58,289 bases of DNA from Polyangiaceae bacterium (GTDB lineage: Bacteria; Myxococcota_A; Polyangia; Polyangiales; Polyangiaceae), in contig JAFGIS010000621.1 of assembly GCA_016929495.1 (NCBI GenBank), forward strand, positions 1-58,289. The letters run 5' to 3'. Within the stretch, counting starts at the first letter, position 1; every line of letters starts with the position of its first letter. The position numbers were made by a program, and so were the translations under genes. Under the pieces are notes generated by a model that was not told the origin of the DNA, searched no databases, and saw only the letters and a program-made list of their open reading frames with translations. Positions 9,346-16,403 of this stretch are shown here, one piece after another.

Positions 9346-10776
9346 ATGCTCAAGGTGTTGGTGGTCGACGATCAGGCTTCGGTACGCACCGCGCTCGAGG
9401 TGCTGTTCGACCTCTACGACATACCCGTCATGGTCGCGAGCACGCCAGAAGAAGCGCTCGACATCGTGGCGCGCGAAGACGTCGGTCTGGTGATTCAGGA
9501 CATGAACTTCCGTCGCGAGGCGACCAGCGGTACGGAAGGCGTCGAGCTGATGCGCGCCATCCGCGGACTGGATCCGGACTTGCCCATCGTGCTCATGACC
9601 GCCTTCACGTCGCTCGAGATGGCCGTGCAGCTGGTCAAGGAGGGGGCGACGGACTACATCGCCAAGCCCTGGGATGACGACAAGCTGATCGCGACCGCTC
9701 GGAACCTGCTGCGAATGCGCGAGCTCGGGCAGGAGAACCTGAGGCTCACCTCACAGGGGCTGCGCGCACGGCGCGAGCTTTCCGTGCGCCATCGATTGTG
9801 CGGCCTCATCTACCAGAGTGCGCAGATGCACGAGGTGGTCACTCTGGCCGTCAAGGTGGCTCCGGCGAACGTACCCGTGCTCGTCACCGGTCCGAACGGC
9901 TCGGGCAAGGAGAAAGTCGCGGAGATCGTGCAGGCGAACAGCCGGCGCAGCGACAAGGCCTTCGTCAAGGTCAATTCCGGAGGACTGCACGAGAATCTGA
10001 TCGACGCCGAGCTGTTCGGTGCCGAAGCGGGCGCCTTCACCGGGGCGGTCAAGACTCGCGTGGGCCGGTTCGAAGAGGCGGACGGCGGCACGCTTTTCCT
10101 CGACGAGATCGGCAACCTCTCTCAGGGGGCTCAGGCCAAGCTGCTGCGCGTGCTTCAAACGGGGGAGTTCCAGCGCCTGGGCAGCAATGTGACACGCAAG
10201 GTCGATCTTCGGCTCATCAGCGCCACCAACGTCGACCTGCGGCGCGCGATCGACGAGGGCAGCTTCCGCGAGGATCTCTATTTCCGTCTGAACGTCATCG
10301 AGATCGCGGTGCCGCCTCTGCGCGACCGACCGGATGACATCCTGCCTCTGATGGATCACTTCCTCGGCGAGGCCGCGCGTGCCGAGGGCATCGCCGTACC
10401 CCGGATCTCGGACGAGGCGCAGAACGCACTGCTCGGGCACGATTGGCCGGGAAACGTGCGCGAGCTCGAAAACCGAGTCAAGAGGGCGCTTCTGGTGCAC
10501 AAGGACGCGCTCCTGCGCAGCGAGGACCTGGGCTTGGGCGGCGGCAACAGAGCGTCCAACGCGCCCCGATTCGGGCCCGAGGTCACGGTCGGGTCGGACC
10601 GATCCGATCAGCCGAACGATCCGGAGCTCTCCGAACTCCGGGCGGCGCTGATCGAGGCGCGTGGTGTGGTCTCGCGCGCGGCCGCGCAGCTCGGCATCAG
10701 CCGACAGGCGCTCTACCGCCGCATGGAGCGATTGGGCATCGAGCTCGAACGGCGTCCGAAGACTTCGTCCGAGTGA
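9346..10776 (+). CDS. NtrC-family sigma-54-dependent response regulator
   Basis: ATG 9346 has GAGG 6 nt upstream. Of 476 aa, residues 1-125 are a receiver with phospho-acceptor Asp52 and K-P-W near residue 107. Residues about 150-385 are an AAA+ domain with Walker A G-P-N-G-S-G-K-E (182-189), an intact G-A-F-T-G-A loop (229-234) that contacts sigma-54, and a Walker B near 250. Residues about 425-462 form a Fis-type helix-turn-helix. All catalytic motifs look intact. Palindromes at 10781-10809 and 14072-14085, each upstream of a sigma-54 promoter, are its probable binding sites (inference). Confidence 0.95.
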   Translation: MLKVLVVDDQASVRTALEVLFDLYDIPVMVASTPEEALDIVAREDVGLVIQDMNFRREATSGTEGVELMRAIRGLDPDLPIVLMTAFTSLEMAVQLVKEGATDYIAKPWDDDKLIATARNLLRMRELGQENLRLTSQGLRARRELSVRHRLCGLIYQSAQMHEVVTLAVKVAPANVPVLVTGPNGSGKEKVAEIVQANSRRSDKAFVKVNSGGLHENLIDAELFGAEAGAFTGAVKTRVGRFEEADGGTLFLDEIGNLSQGAQAKLLRVLQTGEFQRLGSNVTRKVDLRLISATNVDLRRAIDEGSFREDLYFRLNVIEIAVPPLRDRPDDILPLMDHFLGEAARAEGIAVPRISDEAQNALLGHDWPGNVRELENRVKRALLVHKDALLRSEDLGLGGGNRASNAPRFGPEVTVGSDRSDQPNDPELSELRAALIEARGVVSRAAAQLGISRQALYRRMERLGIELERRPKTSSE

Positions 10777-10780
10777 CAGC

Positions 10781-10809
10781 TGTCCGCGGGCTCGGCGGAC
10801 AAGTGTCCG
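10781..10809. promoter_or_regulatory. Candidate activator-binding (enhancer) palindromes
   Basis: Two overlapping palindromes occur: TGTCCGC-N7-GCGGACA (10781-10801) and CGGACA-AG-TGTCCG (10796-10809). The second is found, inverted, at 14072-14085. They sit about 75-100 bp upstream of a sigma-54 type promoter, the usual distance for NtrC-class enhancers, and directly after the activator gene. Confidence 0.6.
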
Positions 10810-10883
10810 GGCACCCAGCGCTGCCCTGCCGAGATCCCCGCCAGACGCCACGGTCGGGCCCTCGAAACGACGGAGGGCGGCGC

Positions 10884-10899
10884 AGGCACGGGACGTGCA
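10884..10899 (+). promoter_or_regulatory. Sigma-54 promoter upstream of the DUF116 gene
   Basis: The sequence AGGCAC-GGGAC-GTGCA matches the -24/-12 consensus (TGGCAC-N5-TTGCW), with GG at 10885-10886 and GC at 10897-10898, exactly 12 nt apart. Transcription would begin near 10910, about 47 nt before the GTG at 10957. Confidence 0.6.
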
Positions 10900-10956
10900 G
10901 AGGCACGGCGATGTCGTCGCCTGAACCGTCAGTCGGCGCTTCACAAGAGGCTTTTC

Positions 10957-12135
10957 GTGACCTTCCCGACGTACAGCTTGCGCCCGGATGGGGCCCCGAT
11001 TCAAGACTACCTGTCGGCCGTTTCCCGGCTCGCCGACGAGGTGCTCCGAACGGGCGAGGCGCTCGGCCCGATCTTGGAAGCGTACGGCGACTTCGTCGAA
11101 GCGCTCGGCAACGCACCGCGGCGCACCCGTTCGGAGCTGCTCGTGGAGGCGCTGCTGCTCGGTGTGCTCTGGCGTACACGTGGCCACGAGGCCACCGCGG
11201 CGGATCCGGTCCGGTCCGCGCTCGTCGCCCGTTTGGTCTCCGAGCGGCGTAGAGGTGTTCGGAGCCATGCAGATGGCGCGACCGCCGCTCTGCTCCTACC
11301 GGAATCGAGCTTCAGGCCCGGGCATCTCGACCCGTCGCTGGCACAGATCGCACAGCTGCTCGACTGGCTGCTCGCTTCTGGCGAGTACGACGACGAACTC
11401 AAGCGCCTCGAGGGGCTGATTTGGTTCCTCGGGGCAAGTCACGCGAGCGCTGAGCACGTGCTGGCGGGCATCGTGCATTGGGCCGCCGAGTTCGAGGCCA
11501 TGGGCGAGCGGACGCTCGGCGTCTACACCGCGCGCGTCCAGCGTTTTCTCTCGAGCGAGCTTGAGCGCCGCGGCGCGCGTGAAGACACCCTGCAGTGCTC
11601 GCGGCGTCCAGCCGAGTACCATTGGAACATGGTGGGAGCCGAGATCCTGAACCGAGCCTGGCGCGCCGACTTCCTCGATTGCTCGCGCCACCTGGTCGTG
11701 CTTCCGAGCTGCGCGCGGATCCGTCATGAGACCGACTGCAGGGCGCTTGGGCAGGAGCACGCGCTCAAGTGCTCTCACTGCGCCGTGCGCTGTCCTGTGT
11801 CGCAGGCATCACGAGCCGTCAGCCGTCTGGGCGCCGAGGCGCTGGCGGTGGTCCACGGATCCGATTTCGGTCGTCTTCTGAGGTCACCCGCCTTGGCCGA
11901 CGGTGGCGTAGGCGTCCTGGGGGTAGCGTGCGTGCCCGGGCTCGTGGGTGCCGGCTGGCGCGTTCGTGCCGCGGGCCTGCCCGCCCAATGTGTGCTGCTG
12001 GAGTCGTCGGGCTGCGCTCACTGGCTCGACCAGCCCGTGCAGACGTCGTTCGATCTCGGCGAGATCGAGCGACTGCTCACGCCCGACCCGGCGGGCCGGG
12101 GCACGCTGGTATCGAGGATCGCACAGGTGGCGTAG
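10957..12135 (+). CDS. DUF116-like cysteine-cluster protein
   Basis: GTG 10957 has AAGAGG 6 nt upstream. The 392-aa product is helical over about 230 residues. It then has a P-S-C-A-R strand and a Cys block (D-C, K-C-S-H-C, R-C-P) near residues 250-285. A G-V-L-G-V-A-C strand and an E-S-S-G-C segment follow, matching the layout of DUF116, a family thought to bind a metal or Fe-S centre. Two runs of hydrophobic helix may contact membrane. It lies under the sigma-54 promoter and is followed 31 bp later by the extensin-like gene, so the two are probably co-transcribed. Confidence 0.7.
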   Translation: MTFPTYSLRPDGAPIQDYLSAVSRLADEVLRTGEALGPILEAYGDFVEALGNAPRRTRSELLVEALLLGVLWRTRGHEATAADPVRSALVARLVSERRRGVRSHADGATAALLLPESSFRPGHLDPSLAQIAQLLDWLLASGEYDDELKRLEGLIWFLGASHASAEHVLAGIVHWAAEFEAMGERTLGVYTARVQRFLSSELERRGAREDTLQCSRRPAEYHWNMVGAEILNRAWRADFLDCSRHLVVLPSCARIRHETDCRALGQEHALKCSHCAVRCPVSQASRAVSRLGAEALAVVHGSDFGRLLRSPALADGGVGVLGVACVPGLVGAGWRVRAAGLPAQCVLLESSGCAHWLDQPVQTSFDLGEIERLLTPDPAGRGTLVSRIAQVA

Positions 12136-12166
12136 ATACTCCCGAACCGTCATACGTCATACGTTC

Positions 12167-13024
12167 GTGCCATCTGCTCCGCTCGTCCCCCGCCTCGTGC
12201 TCGTTGCCATCGTGCTCGGCCTGGTCTGTGGCTGCTGGTCGACCGACGAGCGACTCCCGGCCGCGCGGCAAGCCCAGGGCGCGCTCTGCGGGCCGCCTTC
12301 CCGCCGAGCTCCGGGGACCAGCCCGCGCACAGAGCCAGCTCGCGCGCCGAGCGCCCCCGTGATCGCAGCTCCCTCCCTCGACGCATCCGACCGGCCTACG
12401 CCGCCCGAGCCCGGGCGGGCCAACGAGGATCCAGACGACGACGACGTGGTCGGGCCTCCCGAGCCCATCGCGGACTGTGAGGCGCGTCTGCAGGCCGCAG
12501 GCATACAGTTCAAGGGTGCGCGCCTGCCGGTCCATCGCGAGCGCGGGATCGAGTGCGGAACTCCGCAAGCCATCGAATACCGGCGCGGTCCGCGTGGCCT
12601 CAAGTGGCGGCCCGTTCCGATCGTGAGCTGCGGGCTCGCCTTGGCCTTGGCTCGCTTCGAAACCGCGCTCGACGAAGAAGCCCAGAGGGAGCTCGGGGTC
12701 GGCATCTCCGCGGTCGAACAGGGGGGCACGTACAGCTGTCGGCCCATGGCGCGCTTCCGGATGGTGAGCGAGCATAGCTACGCCAACGCGATCGACCTGA
12801 GGGCGTTTCGTACGACCCAGGGACGGAGGATCGCCGTGGTGGATCACTTCGGCAAACCCGACCGGGAGCCGCCGAGCGCCGAGGGGCGATTCCTGCGTCA
12901 GTTGGCGCGACGCCTGTACGACGACGCCGTCTTCTCCGTGGTCGTGACCCGGTTCTTCGACGAGATCCACCGCGACCACATCCACGTGGATCTCGCACGA
13001 TACCGCGTGGACGGCACGCGATAG
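12167..13024 (+). CDS. Extensin-like C-terminal domain protein, putative LAS-fold zinc peptidase, exported
   Basis: GTG 12167 opens a signal sequence with a lipobox-like V-C-G-C near residue 25. A Pro/Asp-rich linker follows (about residues 40-105). The C-terminal 175 residues match the extensin-like C domain: paired cysteines, H-S-Y-A-N-A-I-D near residue 203, and H-R-D-H-I-H-V-D near residue 270. The H-x6-D and H-x-H residues are those expected to bind zinc in related murein peptidases. Cell-wall remodelling in the periplasm is the likely role (family knowledge plus inference). It probably shares the sigma-54 transcript with the DUF116 gene. Confidence 0.82.
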   Translation: MPSAPLVPRLVLVAIVLGLVCGCWSTDERLPAARQAQGALCGPPSRRAPGTSPRTEPARAPSAPVIAAPSLDASDRPTPPEPGRANEDPDDDDVVGPPEPIADCEARLQAAGIQFKGARLPVHRERGIECGTPQAIEYRRGPRGLKWRPVPIVSCGLALALARFETALDEEAQRELGVGISAVEQGGTYSCRPMARFRMVSEHSYANAIDLRAFRTTQGRRIAVVDHFGKPDREPPSAEGRFLRQLARRLYDDAVFSVVVTRFFDEIHRDHIHVDLARYRVDGTR

Positions 13025-13045
13025 CGCCGGCCTGCGTCGCTGGTT

Positions 13046-13930
13046 TCAATCGAAGAGCGGTTCGAGTCCCACTCGGGCGCCAACGGTGGATGTCACGAGG
13101 TGGATCCAGTTCGACGTGTAGCCGTCGCCGGGTCCACGTTCTGCGTCCGACTTGCTGGTTCCTTTGGCGCCGCCGCCGACGTAGCGCACGCCGAGGAACA
13201 GATCGAGCGGTTCCGCGACGCGGTAGCCGGCCTGGCCGCTCACGTCGAGGATGGCGCCGACGACGTCGCTGCGCCCGCCGTTGACGTACTTGACCGGAGC
13301 GTACATGCCGTCTGCTTCCAGAGCGAGCCAGAACGGTCGGGCGATCTGTGCGCGACCCCGGAACTTGACCAGAGGCACGGGACCGACATCCCGGTTCGTC
13401 CGCCGCAGGGAACCGTCGGCGGAAGTGAAGTCGATGACAGCGTCGCGAAGCTGCAGAGAGCCGCCGACGCTGAGTTGGTTGCCGCACCGGTCGCGCACAA
13501 GATCGTAGAGATAGCTGACCCGGTAGTAGTCGAACCCGTAGCGAAGGTCCATTGGCGTACCTGCGTCGAACGTGGCGTCATCGACGGTCAGGTCCTCGCG
13601 CAGCGTCTCGCGGGTTTCGAGGTTCAGCGGCTGGTAGAGGAATACCAGGGTGTGTGCGTGCCCGAATGGTGCCTCCACACTCCAACGAGTCGTGGGGAAC
13701 AGAACGTCTTGTCCGCCGTCCTTGACGTAATCGAACCGGGTCCCTTGTTTGCCGAATTGGATCGTGTGAGCCAGCGGAGCGACGAACCCGCTCTCCATGA
13801 CAGCGAACGTCCGTGCCGCCGCCGGCTCGGTGGCCGCGGTCGGGTCGGCGGCTTCCACGCCCCGGGCCAGGGAAGGTCGAACCACGGTCACGACGGTCCA
13901 CGCCAGCACGATCCCTGTCGCAGCTCTCAT
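13046..13930 (-). CDS. Outer-membrane beta-barrel protein, putative
   Basis: Two ATGs lie at 13936 and 13930; the second is chosen because AGGAG lies 6 nt before it. The 294-aa product has a signal peptide, then about 250 residues of alternating aromatic/hydrophobic strands with Gly-rich turns, ending in a segment that finishes L-F-D. This looks like a transporter-type or OmpL-like barrel. It is convergent with the extensin-like gene and divergent from the sigma-54-controlled small membrane protein. The shared palindrome at 14072-14085 lies 142 bp upstream, but I find no properly spaced sigma-54 promoter for this gene. Confidence 0.72.
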   Translation of the reverse strand: MRAATGIVLAWTVVTVVRPSLARGVEAADPTAATEPAAARTFAVMESGFVAPLAHTIQFGKQGTRFDYVKDGGQDVLFPTTRWSVEAPFGHAHTLVFLYQPLNLETRETLREDLTVDDATFDAGTPMDLRYGFDYYRVSYLYDLVRDRCGNQLSVGGSLQLRDAVIDFTSADGSLRRTNRDVGPVPLVKFRGRAQIARPFWLALEADGMYAPVKYVNGGRSDVVGAILDVSGQAGYRVAEPLDLFLGVRYVGGGAKGTSKSDAERGPGDGYTSNWIHLVTSTVGARVGLEPLFD

Positions 13931-14071
13931 TGGCATCTCCTGTCGGACATAACGTACGCGCGACAGGGCGATCCACAAGTCCCCACGTCCGATGAATTCT
14001 TGGCCCAAGCGCCTCGTGCCCTGTCCCTACGCTGGGCTACCGGACCCGGTGTGAGGCTCTCCGACCGCGAG

Positions 14072-14085
14072 CGGACACTTGTCCG
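14072..14085. promoter_or_regulatory. Second copy of the CGGACA-N2-TGTCCG palindrome
   Basis: This 14-bp sequence is the exact reverse complement of 10796-10809 and is itself a palindrome with 6-bp arms. It lies 76 bp upstream of the sigma-54 promoter at 14161. A nearby extra TGTCCG half-site (14087-14092) strengthens the case for an enhancer. Confidence 0.6.
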
Positions 14086-14160
14086 TTGTCCGGCAGTGCG
14101 CTTGCGGCCGAATCGTGGGAAAAGGCTGGGATCGCCAGGGGGCGCGCCTGCGGGCGGCGA

Positions 14161-14176
14161 TGGCACGCGGCTTGCT
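14161..14176 (+). promoter_or_regulatory. Consensus sigma-54 promoter
   Basis: TGGCAC-GCGGC-TTGCT is a full match to the -24/-12 consensus. Transcription should begin near 14187, about 70 nt before the ATG at 14259. Confidence 0.8.
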
Positions 14177-14258
14177 TGAAAAGCTCGAGCGCGTGCATGC
14201 AGCGCGCGAGATGGCGAGCCACGCGTCGGAACGTACCAGGTCTCACAGGAGCACGTTC

Positions 14259-14654
14259 ATGAGCACCGCAGGCCCCGAGTTCACCCAAACCCTGACGGCA
14301 CAGCTGTTCGGCGCGAGTTTCCAGCGGCGCGCGTTTGCGGTTCTCGCTTGGGTTCTGGCGTCTGGGGCACAAGCGTTCGCGGTGACGCTCGTCGTCGGCC
14401 AGAGAGGTGAGCCGCAGACCCGCGATCTGCCGCGGGAGCACGCTGAACGCGCGCCTGCCGCTCCACCGCAAGCCGCTCCCTTGTCCGGGGCGTCGATCGA
14501 CGAACCCGCTCGCGACGGCACCAACGCAGACGAGACCCCGTGGGCCGGACACGCCGATGACCTCGTCGACTACGCCGAGACTGGGCTCGTCAGGGTGACG
14601 GAGCTGCTACGCGTGCGGGCTGCCCGTCCGTTCACGGGGTCTTTGGCGAGATAG
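14259..14654 (+). CDS. Small single-span membrane protein under sigma-54 control
   Basis: ATG 14259 has AGGAG 7 nt upstream. The 131-aa product has one hydrophobic segment (about residues 28-48) and a polar, Pro/Ala-rich tail with no recognised domain. The perfect sigma-54 promoter and the palindrome upstream argue that it is expressed. Its 3' end runs into a region that also encodes the transposase remnant, so the C-terminus could have been altered by that insertion (inference). Confidence 0.6.
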   Translation: MSTAGPEFTQTLTAQLFGASFQRRAFAVLAWVLASGAQAFAVTLVVGQRGEPQTRDLPREHAERAPAAPPQAAPLSGASIDEPARDGTNADETPWAGHADDLVDYAETGLVRVTELLRVRAARPFTGSLAR

Positions 14655-15310
14655 CCGGCGACCCGCTTGGGCGACCGACGAGAGCCGGCTCCGTCGGTCT
14701 CCGCCCGCGGTCCTTCGACCGCTGGACCGCCCTGCACGTCACCCTGCGCATCCTCCCCGGCCTGCGCACACTGCGTGGCTGCAAGACGTTCCGTGCCATC
14801 CACCGGGCGCTTTGCAGCGGCAACGAGCGCCCCGACTTCCGGCTCGTCGAGTACTCGGTACAAACGACCCATTTTCATCTACTCGTCGAGTCACCGAGCA
14901 CTCAGTCTCTGACTCGAGGCGTCCAGGGCCTCGCCATCCGTCTGGCTCGTTCGATCAATCGAACCTTCTGCCGCTCCGGAACCGTCTTCCGGGACCGTTA
15001 TTGCTCCAGGGTCATGACAGGGTCGCGCGACGCCCGAGACACGCTTCGCTACGTGTTGAACAACGCGCGCCGTCACGTCCGCTGTGCCCGCCGCAACCAA
15101 ACGCGCTGGACCGATCCCTGCTCCTCGGCCCCGTGGTTCCGAAAATGGTCGATACCCCGCCACGCGCCGGCGTTCGTTCCCGACCAGAGGTACTTCTTTT
15201 TGACAGCGCTCGGCAGTGCCGCCGTGCCGCCGCGAACCCCCCTGCTTGCCTCCGGCTGGTCGAGAGCCGGTCCCATCGATCTCCTACACATTCCCGGCCC
15301 ACAGCCGTAG
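14561..15310 (+). pseudogene. REP-associated tyrosine transposase (RAYT, IS200-like) without a start codon
   Basis: The frame ending at 15310 encodes a Y1 transposase core. It has L-H-V-T-L-R, the HUH motif H-F-H (about 14872-14880), L-A-R-S-I-N-R, F-R-D-R-Y, and Y-V-L-N-N-A-R-R-H bearing the expected catalytic Tyr. The C-terminal tail has the P-R-T-x-L-L and G-W-S-R pattern usual in delta-proteobacterial RAYTs. The frame is open from 14561, but the first ATG/GTG/TTG is at 15014, inside the core. The N-terminal Arg/Gly/Pro region is also poorly conserved. It therefore looks 5'-decayed or frameshifted. A REP-like element follows it. Confidence 0.7.
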
Positions 15311-15346
15311 CTCGTCGCCGCGCCCCGAGCCCCTGCGCCGTCTGGT

Positions 15347-15438
15347 TCTGCGGCGTGTTCGGGAGAAGAGCAAGCCTCAGGACCGCTCGGGGGCGACGAG
15401 AATCCCATCGCTTCGATCGAAACGAGGCACTAGACTCT
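15347..15438 (+). repeat. REP-like dispersed repeat, copy A
   Basis: About 92 bp are shared at roughly 80% identity with 41246-41338. Both contain an identical TCTGCGGCGTGTTCGGGAGA block, a TCGGGGGCG block and a CATCGCTTC-R-ATCGAAACG block. The palindrome TTCGATCGAA is perfect in this copy. It starts 37 bp after the RAYT and ends 5 bp before the usp start codon. It could be RAYT-mobilised, or a conserved promoter module. Confidence 0.6.
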
Positions 15439-15442
15439 TCGA

Positions 15443-16354
15443 ATGAGCACACTCGAGGGACAGAACGCCTGCCCGGTGTTGGTCGCGACGGACTTCAGCC
15501 CCCCGGCGGACGAGGCGATTCGTCAAGCCGACGCCTGGGCGCAACGGCGGGGTGCCGAGCTTTCGGTGATGCACGTCGCGTTCCAGTTCCTCCCGATGCA
15601 CCCCTTGTTCCCTCAGCGTAACCAAGGCGATCTCACGGATCTGGTCACGCTCGAGAGCCGGTTGGCAGAACAGCTGTCCGATCGAGTCATGGAGCTCACC
15701 GAGCGTCCCGACGGCGGGTTTGCCGTCGACGTGGACTTCGGCGAACCGTACGCCGTGATCGTGAAACGGGCAGAAGAGGTCGGCGCGGGCCTGCTGGCCG
15801 TCGGCAGCACGGGCGCTACCGAGCTCGAGCGAGTGCCGCTGGGGAGCGTCGCAGAGAAGGTGGTGCGCTATGCCCATTGCTCCGTGCTCGTCGCTCGGCC
15901 GCTTCCCGGCAGCGGTGTGGTCTTGGTCGCCTCGGATCTGTCCGATCCGGCCCAGCCCGCGGTCGAAGCGGCGGCCCGAGAAGCGCAAGCTCGCGACGCC
16001 CGACTCGTGGTCTTCCACGGAATCGAAGCCTGGTCGACCGTGCCGGACGGCCTCGGAGTCATGGGCCCGCTGCCGGCCGAACCCGACGAACGGACGCTCG
16101 AGCAGTTCAGCCAGGCTGTAACGCAGATCCTGAAGGGACAACTCGGCCGCTTCGGCGCCGACGGCGATGTCCGAGTAGCGGTCGGTGGGGATCCGGCATC
16201 CGAGATAGCGCGCGTGGCCAGGGAGGAGAACGCGGATCTGGTCGTCCTGGCGAACCGAGGACGCACCGGGCTTGCGCGTTTGGCTCTCGGGAGCGTGGCC
16301 GAAACGGTCGTGCGGCGTGCACACTGCTCCGTGCTCGCCGTGCGCGCACCGTGA
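15443..16354 (+). CDS. Tandem UspA universal stress protein
   Basis: The 303-aa protein contains two Usp domains (about residues 9-152 and 158-302). Each starts with a V-L-V-A-T/S-D strand and ends with the ATP-binding pattern G-x2-G-x9-G-S (S-T-G-A-T near residue 119; N-R-G-R-T near residue 270), followed by V-V-R-x-A-H-C-S-V-L. Such double proteins act as cytoplasmic ATP-binding stress factors. The REP-like element abuts its 5' end and may supply or disturb its promoter. It is convergent with the 861-aa gene. Confidence 0.93.
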   Translation: MSTLEGQNACPVLVATDFSPPADEAIRQADAWAQRRGAELSVMHVAFQFLPMHPLFPQRNQGDLTDLVTLESRLAEQLSDRVMELTERPDGGFAVDVDFGEPYAVIVKRAEEVGAGLLAVGSTGATELERVPLGSVAEKVVRYAHCSVLVARPLPGSGVVLVASDLSDPAQPAVEAAAREAQARDARLVVFHGIEAWSTVPDGLGVMGPLPAEPDERTLEQFSQAVTQILKGQLGRFGADGDVRVAVGGDPASEIARVAREENADLVVLANRGRTGLARLALGSVAETVVRRAHCSVLAVRAP

Positions 16355-16403
16355 ACGCCAAGACAGGGCCCGCGGGGCCAGAACTTGGGCGAAATCGTGA
16401 AGT

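Noticed and set aside
13981-14040. Possible minus-strand sigma-54 promoter for the outer-membrane protein (GGGCAC...CTTGG)
   Set aside because: The GG-to-GC distance is wrong by about 2 nt and the -12 element does not match, so I do not call it.
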